A stretch of DNA of 64,000 bases. Source: CAVRQM01 sp965246915. Its GTDB lineage: Bacteria; Pseudomonadota; Alphaproteobacteria; Acetobacterales; Acetobacteraceae. The notes under the pieces were generated by a model. It saw only the letters and a program-made list of their open reading frames with translations, made no database searches and was not told the origin of the DNA. The DNA lies in contig CBDFGB010000017.1 of the NCBI GenBank assembly GCA_965246915.1, positions 1 to 64,000 on the forward strand, given 5' to 3'. The position numbers were made by a program, and so were the translations under genes. Shown piece after piece: positions 43,295-52,121 of the stretch. Numbering within the stretch: position 1 is the stretch's first letter; each line of letters begins with the position of its first letter.

Positions 43295-45148
43295 TCAGCT
43301 AGCTGGATCCGGTAAGAGTCCGACCATTCCTTCCGAAACCCTTCAAGCACCTTCCGGGCGTCGTCGTTGTTGTTTGACAGCACGGCTTGCGTCCGGGCGA
43401 GCGACAGTAGGAGCAGGTCCAGGGCGATGATCGGACCGTCCAGGACGGTGGTCGTGGCAGGCACTTCCCCAACCTCATCGGCGTCCTCGACTACGGCGGC
43501 CACGAGGCCCTTCTTGAGCGGCTCGTAAAGCTTGGTGAAGAACGGATGGGCCGTATTGATAGTCATGATGACCCGTCCGAAGTGGTGATCGACATGGTAG
43601 AATGGCCAGTACTCATCGTATTTGAATGTGATGATGTATTTCGACCCTTTCACGCGCTCGAAAGCCTCCTCGTCGGTTTCCTCCTCCCGCTTCAGGGTAA
43701 GGGCCAAGCCGCGCAAATTCTCATCCCTTTGCGCCTCTTCCTCGGAGGACAGGCTTTCGACCAGCAGCGGCTTCATCTGAAAGCCGTCGTTGTCGCTCGC
43801 CTTGCTCTCCGCCGCGCTGCGGCCAGCTTTAAGCTTGGCTGACGCCTGCTCACTCTGAAACCGCTTGATACCCTCAGCGATACCGGCAACTTGCTCGCCG
43901 ATGGCCTTCTTGATGGCCGCAAGCACGTAACCATTTGGGCGAACCCCCTGCTTGTTAGTTGCCACTCCGAATGCTTCATCAAGCACGCCAGGGAAGTCGA
44001 TCAGAACGCGGTACCAATTCGCCACGCTGTGCTTCGGAACGATCTCCCGCATGGAGCCAGCAAAGACCTCATGGTCGTTCCGTAGGATCGACACCGTCAA
44101 CCCGTCAAAGACGCGGAGATCGTTCCTTTGCACCTTGCGGGGCAACGTCAGCCAGGATTCGAACGGCAAAGCGTAGAGCTTCACGGTGACCAAAGCGGTT
44201 TCGGTCGCGTTCTCGGCGACTGGGATGGCAACTTCTTTGGCGTCGATAAGGCGGCTTTGCGTGGTCGTGAGGCCGGGAATCCGGGCATGCCGTGCATTCG
44301 GCATCCAGTACGTCGGATCGAATATCTCAACCTTCCGGTTGTTGACGTACAGTTTGACGCCTCCGGCGATCACGCGTCGGTAGACTCGGCCCATTTCCTT
44401 GACAGCATGGTCGACGAGCGTTTTGGGCTTTGGCGTAGCTCAGTCGATCGCAGCCCGGCAGGAACAGGATCGTTCCGGAGCGTCCCAGCCGTTCCTGAAG
44501 GTCGTCGCCGGTAAACGCGAAGAAGTCCTGTTCGTTCTTGTCGGGGAAAACCATGGTTTCGGTGAAGAGTCCGGAGACCTCCTCCGGCAACTCGGTGACC
44601 AGTGTGGGGTCAGGGAGATTGACCGAATTCGCGCGAGCGTTGCCGATGTCCTCGACATCCAGGGTCATCTTGTAGAACGCACCGGGCTCTTGCCAGGAGT
44701 AGAGGTCCATGACGGGGCTCATGCTGAGCGCCGCCGTTTTCATCCCCATGCCAAAGCGTCCAATACCTTCCCGATTACCGAAGTTCATCGAACCGCCGAA
44801 CGCTGTGGCCATCTTTAGTACGTTCGGTGACATACCGTGTCCATTGTCGTAGACTGCAGCATCGATCTCGTAGCTGCCTTTCCCACCTTTCTGCCGGAAA
44901 TAGATACGGATTTCCTGCGCACCAGCCTCAATTGCGTTGTCGACATGCTCGCACAAGGCCGATGTTGTCGTGTTGTAGCCGACGTCCCGCAGGGAAGCGA
45001 TCAGCGTTTGCGCGAAGAATAGCGGAACGGTCGCGCTTTCTTTTAAAATACGATTCATGACCGTTTTGCCACCTTGGGGCGCATCCGATGCCCAATTTGG
45101 TGCCGGCGCCTCGGTCTGGTCGCGTACGTTGTCAGGGGTGGTCAACAT
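43291..45148 (-). pseudogene. GHKL (Hsp90/MORC-like) ATPase gene with a 1-base frameshift
   Basis: The 5' part, from ATG 45148, encodes a Bergerat-fold ATPase. The N-box is CEHVDNAIEAGAQEIR, the G1 box YDNGHGM and the G2 box EGIGRFGMGMKTAALS. After CDRLSYA the frame is lost at about 44426-44433, where an extra A in CCAAAGCCC breaks it. Removing that base gives YAKPKTLVDHAVKEMGRVYR and about 370 further residues to the stop at 43291, for a product of about 618 residues. Proteins of this type occur in restriction-like and antiphage loci. As read, only a truncated ATPase domain is made. Recent inactivation or a base error are both possible. Confidence 0.82.
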
Positions 45149-45268
45149 GGTGGCTCTCCGTGTTTTGTGGTGCCGACTGTTCGACACCGGGCGAGGCCGA
45201 TCGTGGCTCTCAATCCCTTAGGAGATTGGGGCACCCGCTCGTTACAGGCTGGAGGACTTTTTTCGCAA

Positions 45269-45586
45269 TTACGCGGCCTGTGCTGCTGCAACTGCCTGAG
45301 CGACCGTTTCGGGATTGCGCGCGATCACCATCAGGAGCACGCGCGCGGCGGGATCAGGCCGGCGTAGTCCCTGCTCCCAATCGCGCACGGCTGCGACGGC
45401 CAGCCCGAACCGCTGCGCGAAAGCGGGCCGGGTTAGGCCCAATCTGTCGCGGATAGCGCGCACATCGATGTCACCAGGCGGAAGGTGTACGCGCGCTGCG
45501 TCCTTGTCGCCCTGTACGATGGCAGCGGCCTCCTGCATCGAGGCAATCAACTCGCGCCCAAAATCGGTGTCCTCGGCCTTGGTCAT
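45269..45586 (-). CDS. HTH antitoxin of a RelE/HigB-type pair
   Basis: This 105-residue protein has a C-terminal helix-turn-helix of the HigA/NadS type (IRDRLGLTRPAFAQRFGLAV, then AAVRDWEQGLRRPD). The N-terminal part (GRELIASMQEAAAIVQGD) would contact the toxin. It overlaps the upstream toxin gene by four bases. It is the likely binder of the two palindromes at 45929-45965. Confidence 0.9.
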   Translation of the reverse strand: MTKAEDTDFGRELIASMQEAAAIVQGDKDAARVHLPPGDIDVRAIRDRLGLTRPAFAQRFGLAVAAVRDWEQGLRRPDPAARVLLMVIARNPETVAQAVAAAQAA

Positions 45587-45918
45587 GGTCCTGCTCCCCG
45601 CTTCATCGTTGCCGCCAACGCGGCCACCACCTTGCGCTGTGCCGGGCTGAGGTCGCCTTGCTCGTTCTTGCCGTAAATCAGCAGGGCAAGGATGGGCTGG
45701 CTCTCGGTCAGCACGTAGTAGATCACGCGAAATCCGCCGCTCTTGCCCCGTCCCTTCGGCGCGAAACGCAGCTTTCGAACGCCGCCGAGACCGGGCATCA
45801 CGTCACCAGCCATCGGATCGCCAGCAAGCGTATCAATCAGGTCAGCCCGATCCTTCGCAGACAGCAACGCATCCGCACGACGGCTGAAGATCGACGTTTC
45901 CAAAACCGCGTGCAGCAT
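45583..45918 (-). CDS. RelE/HigB-family toxin
   Basis: This 111-residue toxin of the RelE/ParE superfamily has the family core GGVRKLRFAPKGRGKSGGFR followed by VIYYVLTESQPILALLIYGK and the C-terminal DLSPAQRKVVAALAATMKR. Such toxins cleave translated mRNA. Gene order is toxin first, then antitoxin, as in higBA. Both genes are intact, unlike their neighbours. Confidence 0.9.
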   Translation of the reverse strand: MLHAVLETSIFSRRADALLSAKDRADLIDTLAGDPMAGDVMPGLGGVRKLRFAPKGRGKSGGFRVIYYVLTESQPILALLIYGKNEQGDLSPAQRKVVAALAATMKRGAGP

Positions 45919-45928
45919 GATGCTTATT

Positions 45929-45965
45929 ACAGCAATGCTGTATGTTTTGTCAACAGCAGTGCTGT
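45929..45965 (-). promoter_or_regulatory. Autoregulated toxin-antitoxin promoter with two 13-bp operators
   Basis: ACAGCAATGCTGT (45929-45941) and ACAGCAGTGCTGT (45953-45965) are two copies of the palindrome ACAGCA-N-TGCTGT with centres 24 bp apart. Between them, on the minus strand, is TTGACA (-35); the -10 candidate TGTAAT/TAATAA overlaps the proximal operator. Occupancy by the HTH antitoxin would block the promoter. The operators lie 11 bases upstream of the toxin start. Confidence 0.78.
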
Positions 45966-45974
45966 AGCTGATGG

Positions 45975-47480
45975 CTACCTACCCAGCCCTAGCCCGCGCC
46001 CCTCTCTCTGCCGCTCGCGGTCCTGCTCCGGCTCTCGCGGCAGCCCTCGCCGCTCCCGCTCCTCCTGCCGTGCCTGCCATCTCGCGACCTCCTTCGCCTG
46101 CTGCTCGACCCAATGCTCCCACCTGGCGTTGAGCGTCACCCCCTCGCGCACGTGCACGAAGTGCCGCGCCAGCTCGTCCAGCCCGTCTCGGTGCTCGCGC
46201 CCGATGCCAGGCAGCTCCACGCGCCGGCCGCTGCTGGCGGCGCGTGACGCGGCCCGCTCGCCTTAGTCGCCCAACCGCTGGCTCGCGGCGGCAAAGAACC
46301 GATCCAACTCGCCGGCTATGCGCGGATCGGCCCGCCCCTTCTGCCAGGCGGCGGCAACCGCCTCCTCCCGCCGCCGCTGCCGGTCGTCATAGCTCTCGCC
46401 GTCACGCGGCACCTCGGCCATACCGCGCACCGTCCGCACGTCCCGCAGCACGCCCCGCGCCGCCTTGGACAGGCCGGGTATCTAGATGGCGTCCTTGATC
46501 TGCTGCGTCTGCACGCTCTGCACGTAGCTCCGGCGCGCGTGCTCGGTCGTCTCGTGAATGCGCCTCAGGCTGTCCGGCACGGCGCGCAACGCGCGCTCGG
46601 CCCCGGCCCGCTGCTCCTTGCTGGCGGCGGAGGCGAGCCAGCCCGTCTTGCCCCGCAGCTCCCCGAATTGCGCCGGGTCGCGCGTGATCTCCTTCCCGGC
46701 CTGATACCAGCCGTCCCGCTTGACCACTTCGCCCAGCACCGCGCCGTTGGCCATGACCGCCGCGACAATGCTGCGCTCGTCCAGCGCACGTCCGAGGCTG
46801 TCCCGCCCCTGCCCGGCCGGGTCGCGCCAAGCGGGCAGGAACGGGGCTGGCGCGCGGGCCGCCTCCCGTGCCTCCTCGGCCGCGCGCGCCTTCTCCAACG
46901 CGTCCAGCTCCCACGCCGCGACCTGCTTGCGGACGTACACCGGATCAACCGGCCCTTCCTTGATCTCCTTCTCGGCCAGCTCGCGCGCGCCGTGCAGCTT
47001 GACCTGGTGGCGTTCGGCGTCGGTAAGCCGCACCATCTCCCGGTCGATCTTGGCGCCCATGGCGTCCACGAACTCGCGCCCGGCCGGCGATAGCAGCCCG
47101 CGCACCTGGTCGAGCGTGCCGTCCCGCCGCGTGTTGATGGTCAGCACGTTGCGCAGCTTGCGGCCCCGCTCCTCGCGCTCGGCTTCCTGCTTCTGCTCGC
47201 GGGTCAGCTCGTCGCGTGTCGGCCAAGCAATCGATGCCGCCCGCACCTCGCCGCGCGCCATCTGCCGGGCGAGCTGGCCGGCGTCCCGCGCCGTCTCCCG
47301 CGCGACGAACACCTCGGCACTCTCCCGCTGCCGGGTGAGCGCCACATAGCTCGCCGCCGAGCGCCAATGCTCGGTGTGGTAGAGATACGTCCGGTCCAGG
47401 TTCTTGCCCTGGCCCTTGTCGATCGTCCCCGCATAGCCGTGCCGGAAGCCCTCGACGTCGGCGCGCGATTTGGGGTTGGT
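45975..47480 (-). pseudogene. C-terminal remnant of a TraA-type conjugative relaxase
   Basis: One reading frame across this span matches the helicase and C-terminal part of Ti-type TraA: HGYAGTIDKGQGKNLD, YLYHTEHWRSAASYVALTRQ, GKTGWLASAASKEQRAG and ELPGIGREHRDGLDELARHF. The relaxase domain and first helicase motifs are gone (the start lies inside the helicase region near 47480). Two in-frame stops, TAG at 46482-46484 and TAA at 46263-46265, divide what remains into three stretches in the same frame. The largest open piece would run from about 47345 to 46482. This marks a decayed conjugative plasmid or ICE. Confidence 0.85.
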
Positions 47481-47513
47481 TCTGCCGACGGACCGGACGG
47501 GTGCCGAACCGCT

Positions 47514-47741
47514 TCAGGGCCGCCCGTGGTCGTACTCGCCCCAGTTAAAATCCGCCTCGCGTGCCGCCGTCTGCTGCTCGCTCGCGATCTGCCGCTGCAA
47601 CACGTCCTGCCCGTAGCGGGCATAGGCAGCAGCGTCGCCAACATAGAGGCACCCGCACACCAGCGGATCGGCAAAGATGTAGATCTGCTCTCCCTCATGC
47701 ACCTTCGAAACAAAAATGTTCGGCGGCAGGGTGCGCAGCAA
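47514..47741 (-). CDS. Small hypothetical protein, possibly N-terminally truncated
   Basis: This 75-residue frame has the distinctive stretch IYIFADPLVCGCLYVGDAAA, then YARYGQDVLQRQIASEQQTA and an acidic aromatic end (DFNWGEYDHGRP). Similar short proteins, often with a lipoprotein leader, occur in Acetobacteraceae-like genomes, and here the leader is missing (TTG start after an AAGGAG). Function unknown. Confidence 0.5.
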   Translation of the reverse strand: MLRTLPPNIFVSKVHEGEQIYIFADPLVCGCLYVGDAAAYARYGQDVLQRQIASEQQTAAREADFNWGEYDHGRP

Positions 47742-48014
47742 CTCCTTGCGCCGCGGCGTGTCAGCCGGCCGAGGCCAGAAGGTCCTCCCGCTGCGCTTCG
47801 ATCTGCCTCGGTGTCACGCATCCGGCCGACGACACCGGCCTCGCGCGGGCCGGTAGGACGCTTGCTCACGCTACTGCCAACTCTGCGTGCCGGATCGCCT
47901 TGGGCCAGTATTCGGCAATTGGCATCGCTGCGGGGTGGGCGGGAAACCAGGTCTCGTTCGAGCCAACGGCGCGGAGCATGGCCAGCCGGGCGGATTGTCA
48001 TCCCGGTATAAGGG

Positions 48015-48345
48015 AATCCCGAAATTTTCGAGCGGCACGCTCAGCCTGTTGGCCGGCATCGATCTGATCACCGGCCAGGTGAATGCCAGCATCGAGTCTC
48101 GTCATCGGTCGCGTGAACTTGTCGGCTTCCGCAAGACGCTCGACGCCGCCTATCCCGCGGAGACCACGATCAGGTGGCCAAACTACGACTCATGGCTCAA
48201 CCTCGTCGAGGGCCTCATTTCCAAGATGGCCCGCTCGATGCACATCCGAGTGGGCTCTAAGGCGGAACTGAAAGCAGGATTCTGGCCTACCTCGACGAGA
48301 TCAATTGTAGTGCCCGTCATCCATGGGTGGACCTACAAGTGCGTC
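48015..48345 (+). pseudogene. IS630-family transposase fragment with an internal deletion
   Basis: The frame reads SSGTLSLLAGIDLITGQVNA, RHRSRELVGFRKTLDAAYPA and then jumps from TTIR to YDSWLNLVEGLISKMARSMH, HIRVGSKAELKAG and VIHGWTYK. In full IS630 enzymes a segment with LILDNHSAH and FTPKHG lies between these parts; here it is deleted, together with a catalytic Asp. The N-terminal part is absent as well. The fragment ends close to the candidate att site at 48384. Confidence 0.75.
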
Positions 48346-48383
48346 ACCAGGCTACCTAGCGGAGTAGAATGCGATTGGCCCGT

Positions 48384-48397
48384 TGGCGGAAGGAGTG
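48384..48397. repeat. Candidate distal attachment site (copy of the tRNA-Ser 3' end)
   Basis: TGGCGGAAGGAGTG is identical to the last 14 bases (CCA end and acceptor stem) of tRNA-Ser(GGA) at 61833-61846. The orientation is also the same (direct repeat). An exact 14-mer by chance in this window is improbable. It would be the far end of the element inserted by the tyrosine integrase. The match does not extend beyond 14 bases, which is short for an att core. Confidence 0.6.
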
Positions 48398-48687
48398 TCC
48401 GTATCAACGGAGTTTTTAGTCAGTATATACAATAACTTAGGAAACCGCTGGCGGGTCGGACCACACGCCAGCCCACACACCAGATTGGCGCGCCATCACG
48501 TATTCGTGATGCATTGATCTGCTTCGTCTACATCAGCGTCGTCCACGAGCGCGTGAACCATCCTTCCCGTGGAAGGCGGGCGCGCCGATAGCGAGTCGAT
48601 CATCTCGCTAGAGGGCAACTGAACGCCTTGGCGCTAGGTAACTGTGAGATTCGCCCCCAGAGACGAGCCTGGCCGGCCATGAGCTAA

Positions 48688-49418
48688 CTAGCGCCGTTCA
48701 ATGATATCGAGAAGGTAGCTTGCAAAGACGACGAGCCTTGCCGCCTCGGGCGGGGAAAGTTCTACGTTTCGATGACTGCCAGGATTCTTCCCATGACCTA
48801 TCGCGCCTGCGAACAGGAACGTTTCCGCTTGGCGCTCTGCCAACACAACGTCGTGTTCGCGAGTGGACCGCTGTCAGTTTGGAACGCTTTCTGCATGAGC
48901 GGAACGCCAACCAAACTGTCCGGATAGCCGGCACCTTTCAGGTTCGCTGCATTACGAGTAGCTATCTCGACTTCTTTGAAGGCTTGAAAAACGGCGACAT
49001 CGTAATCGCCTCGAAAAAACTGCGGCCAAACCTTCTCTGCGAGGGTAGGATGCAACAGATCGATAGGCAGGATCCGGCCCCTGCGAAATCGCTCAACGTC
49101 CTGGCGGGTCCTGAGAGTTCGTGCCCTGCGAGTTGTCTGAAACCATGATGAAGGTTGATCATAAGCCTGAACGACTAGGCCAAAGCTGATCAGGCGCGAT
49201 ATAGCCTCGACGAGCGCTACGGCAACTTGATTTCGAACCCCATGAGGATAATTGGTCCCAACATTATCAAAGAGTTGCGCCATCAACCCTTCAACCGAAA
49301 ACCTTCCATTCTGTGTAACTCCGGGCACGATCTCTAGAATCACATCTCCTAGATCTTCTGGCTCCAGCGCCACAAGTTCATTAGGATCTGGAAAGATTGT
49401 TAGTAGCGTTTGAGGCAA
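48688..49418 (-). pseudogene. TIGR02391 (Ymh) family gene with a 1-base frameshift
   Basis: From TTG 49418 (GAGGAAAAG upstream) the frame reads LLTIFPDPNELVALEPEDLG, then HPTLAEKVWPQFFRGDYDVA, VFQAFKEVEIATRNAANL and LVGVPLMQKAFQTDSGPLA, all typical of TIGR02391 proteins. After this the frame fails. The normal ending is present in another frame: AERQAETFLFAGAIGHGKNP, SHRNVELSPPEAARLVVFAS, YLLDIIERR to the stop at 48688. One C missing near 48854-48862 (CTCGCGAAC) explains the break. The family is common in phage and defence islands; its activity is not known. Damaged as read. Confidence 0.78.
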
Positions 49419-49614
49419 ATGCTTTTCCTCTAATCACCCGAAACGCAGCGGTCATCTGCGCTCCCTCGTGGCTGCGAGCCGCCGAGCAACGGTGGGGCAT
49501 CGTGCCGCACCTTCTCTGCCGTCAGCCTTACCCATTCACCCGCCTCTTCCGACCGCTCAAATGCGGTCAGTGCTGCATGGCATGAAGGCGAGCTTATCGA
49601 GTGTCGCGCCGGGA

Positions 49615-49905
49615 TCAAGCTGCGTGCCTGTCGAGTGTCACACCCTTATCGAGTTCCGTGCCCTTGATCGCCGCCATTGCCTCTTCCGAGACCTTCTCGC
49701 CTCGTGCGGCGTCACGCTGAACGACCCGCTCCGATTGCCCTGTCTTGGCTGCCGTGTCTGCTGTGAAGCGGTCGGAAGTAGAGTCGCCAACTTGGCGACT
49801 CTTCTCTCGTCCATTCCCAACCACTCCGTGTCTCGTCTCAGGATGCAGCGCCTCGTAAATCTGCTTCCGTCGTGCCGTGAACGTTGCCCGCTCAGAGGCC
49901 GTCAG
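49615..49905 (-). pseudogene. Remnant of a ParB-like phage/plasmid regulator
   Basis: The stretch ERATFTARRKQIYEALHPET, then DRFTADTAAKTGQSERVVQR and DAARGEKVSEEAMAAIKGTE matches the middle of ParB N-terminal-domain proteins of mobile elements. The ParB domain itself is missing, and the only start is a CTG overlapping the upstream stop. Beyond the stop at 49615 more related pieces (EEAGEWVRLTAEKV near 49500) lie in other frames. The gene is therefore a scrambled remnant. Confidence 0.6.
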
Positions 49906-50201
49906 TCATCCCCACGCACTGCCGCCCGGGCCGATCGCCCATACGCCAGATCGGGCCCGAGCGATGTAGGCGGCTTGCGCATCACCACGAACCCGGACTG
50001 GCTCAGATGCTCGAACAGCCTTTCCGCCGTGATCCGGGCCATCGCCTCCACGGCCGTGTCGACCCGCTTGCGGCCCCGATAGCGCAGAGCGAACGCGAGC
50101 GACTGCAGCAGATCGGCAGCCTCCGCCGGTCGCAGCTCGCGGACGTCGCTCCCCAGCACGACGCGGACCGGCGTATCAGGCGGAGGCGCTTGCCCTGGCA
50201 T
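49902..50201 (-). CDS. Hypothetical protein of the integrated element
   Basis: This 99-residue frame reads VRELRPAEAADLLQSLAFAL, RYRGRKRVDTAVEAMARITA and ERLFEHLSQSGFVVMRKPP, with regular helices and a good ATG. It is co-directional with the ParB-like remnant and overlaps it by four bases. No family recognised; it may belong to a replication or partition unit. Confidence 0.58.
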   Translation of the reverse strand: MPGQAPPPDTPVRVVLGSDVRELRPAEAADLLQSLAFALRYRGRKRVDTAVEAMARITAERLFEHLSQSGFVVMRKPPTSLGPDLAYGRSARAAVRGDD

Positions 50202-50466
50202 GAGCGGACGCTATCCGAGTGGCCAGAACTAAGCAAGAACGCCATGGATTGGCGACCCGACGTGGATTAGTGCCAAACACAGACACCACGGGTCGACGGG
50301 CCCGTCCTTTTTCGCCATCGTAAGCCGAGCGTGAGCGCTAGCGCGTAAGTCAACGGATCATAAACGGTCTACCAGAATCAAATTTGGACGGCACGCGACC
50401 CGGGAGCCGAAACGCTAAGTCCTCGTGCGCTTCATGCGTTCGCGGTGATCGAACACAATCAGCACG

Positions 50467-51282
50467 ATGAAACAGCCGCCCAACACCAAAAGCGTGCCGC
50501 CGCCAATCAGGAGCCAAGCCAGAATGTCCATTTGGGACGCCTCCATTGAGACCGCCAACCGGGTATACAGCGTATCCTACGTGCTTCTCGTCATAGGTGC
50601 TATAGCGACAGCAGTGTCAACCATGACGCTTTTTTGGTCGTCTGCCGTCCGCGAAAAAGATGCCGATATCCGGATTTCCACAGCCAATGCGAAGGCCGCT
50701 GAGGCGACGCAAAAAGCAGCGGAATTGGGCGTCACACTTGAAGGGCTCGACGCCTTTGTGAAGACACAGAAAACGAAAGCTGACGAGACAATCCTCCGCA
50801 TAGAACAAAGCCAAAAAGAACTTACCTCAGCGATTGAAGCCGCTAATAAGTATATCGCGCCAAGAAAGCTAGACGCAACCCAAGCTTCTGTTTTTGCAGT
50901 TAGTCTCGCAAGATATAAAGGGACATTATATTCAGGAATGATAGGCCCGGGCATCCCAGATGCTGCACTGCTATGGCAGAGTATAGACCGGATGCTACAA
51001 GATGCCGGCTGGGAGCGTGCGGCAATCCCCGCGACACTTGGGGCGGTCAATGACACGGCCACAATGGCATACGACCCAGGTACAGGCGTAAGCGTATCGG
51101 CACCGTTTGCAGAAGAGGGAAAACCTGAAAGCGGAGCGTCGCCAGTCATCGACGAAGCGGCAAGCGCGCTGGCACAGGCTCTTTCTGACGGCGGCCTAAA
51201 AGTCGAGTATTTTCGCGCCACTGGGGCGCCGGAGTTGGGACCTCGAGGCATTATCATCAAGATCGGCGCGAAGGAGCCATAA
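50467..51282 (+). CDS. Membrane-anchored coiled-coil protein of unknown function
   Basis: This 271-residue protein has a single membrane helix (YVLLVIGAIATAVSTMTLFW, near 39-58). A coiled coil of about 80 residues follows (AEATQKAAELGVTLEGLDAF, then ETILRIEQSQKELTSAIEAA). A C-terminal alpha/beta-like domain includes DAALLWQSIDRMLQDAGWE and ends PRGIIIKIGAKEP. It is the only gene on the + strand inside the element and is less GC-rich than its neighbours, suggesting separate acquisition. ATG 50524 is an alternative start. Architecture recalls membrane-tethered accessory or defence proteins, but no function can be assigned. Confidence 0.72.
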   Translation: MKQPPNTKSVPPPIRSQARMSIWDASIETANRVYSVSYVLLVIGAIATAVSTMTLFWSSAVREKDADIRISTANAKAAEATQKAAELGVTLEGLDAFVKTQKTKADETILRIEQSQKELTSAIEAANKYIAPRKLDATQASVFAVSLARYKGTLYSGMIGPGIPDAALLWQSIDRMLQDAGWERAAIPATLGAVNDTATMAYDPGTGVSVSAPFAEEGKPESGASPVIDEAASALAQALSDGGLKVEYFRATGAPELGPRGIIIKIGAKEP

Positions 51283-51566
51283 GTTCCGACGAGGCGGTCT
51301 CGTTCCCATGAGACGCCCTTACGGCGCTCAAGCGGCATGTCCTCAGACCCGGCTGCCACGCGCTGCATCGCCTGGGGCAGATGACCGCGGCTGGTGTCGA
51401 GTAAACGCCAGTCCGCGTCAAGCAATGGCTGCAAGGCAACGAAGACGGCATGAGACGGGCCGGCCATCGATCGGGCGGTGACCACGAGACAGGGCATGCC
51501 ATGGATGTCGGCGACCAAGAGGTCGAAGCCGACGTGCCGCGCCACCTCGATCGCTAGACGCTCCAT
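51283..51566 (-). other. Possible 5' fragment of a phage-type gene
   Basis: Reading leftward from ATG 51566, about 85 residues look protein-like (IEVARHVGFDLLVADIHGMP, CLVVTARSMAGPSHAVFVAL, LLDADWRLLDTSRGHLPQAM). The frame then continues antisense through the coiled-coil gene without sense. It may be a gene cut off by the arrival of that gene. No family recognised. Confidence 0.35.
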
Positions 51567-51659
51567 GCCCCACCTTAGGCCGAAAACCGCTCCGGCGCAG
51601 GAGCATGTCGCTCGATTTAACCGATGCCCCGTAGCCGCCCCCGGCAGGCTGACACCACC

Positions 51660-52100
51660 TTAGTCCGCAACCGTCCCGCCGCCCCGGATCCAGTTCAGCC
51701 GCTCGCTCGCGTCCAGTGCTTCAAACGCCGCTCGAGACAAGTCCCTTCTCCCCAGCGGGAGAGAGCCGCGCGCGCCTCCGCCAGTCGCGCGCGTGCCACG
51801 TAGGATGCGATCGCGATGCTCATAGCTCCCCACAATCAACTCGAGCGCCTCGTCGAAATCCGCCGGCTCACCCATTCGCTCCCGGCTCAGGATCGTGCTG
51901 CCATTTCCATCCTTCGCGACGATCCGGCCATCCTCGATGCAGAACGCCTTGCCAAAACGCGACAGAGCCAAATCGGCCGGGATCGTTAACCGCTCGGCGA
52001 TGTATCGTGAGCCGGCGAAGCAGAGCCCCACACGCTCATTGACCAGAGCGGCCCGAAGTTCATCGCGCTCCTTCGTGATTTCCTCAATGCTCATCGTCAA
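51660..52100 (-). CDS. Hypothetical phage-type protein
   Basis: This 146-residue protein starts with a short coiled coil (SIEEITKERDELRAALVNER) and has a middle part with SRYIAERLTIPADLALSRFG, KAFCIEDGRIVAKDGNGSTI and FDEALELIVGSYEHRDRILR. It ends with ASERLNWIRGGGTVAD. The middle resembles phage head-region proteins of the DUF6651 kind, which is a tentative match. It is part of the leftward gene series behind terL. Confidence 0.62.
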   Translation of the reverse strand: MTMSIEEITKERDELRAALVNERVGLCFAGSRYIAERLTIPADLALSRFGKAFCIEDGRIVAKDGNGSTILSRERMGEPADFDEALELIVGSYEHRDRILRGTRATGGGARGSLPLGRRDLSRAAFEALDASERLNWIRGGGTVAD

Positions 52101-52121
52101 TCTCCTTCCGTTTGCCGCCGC

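Noticed and set aside
48698..48934. 78-codon minus-strand frame near the TIGR02391 gene
   Set aside because: It is out of frame with both parts of the TIGR02391 protein, whose restored frame explains the coding signal here.
50577..51566. 329-codon open frame antisense to the coiled-coil gene
   Set aside because: Only its first 85 or so codons look protein-like; the rest is a shadow of the + strand gene, so only the 5' part was kept, as a possible fragment.
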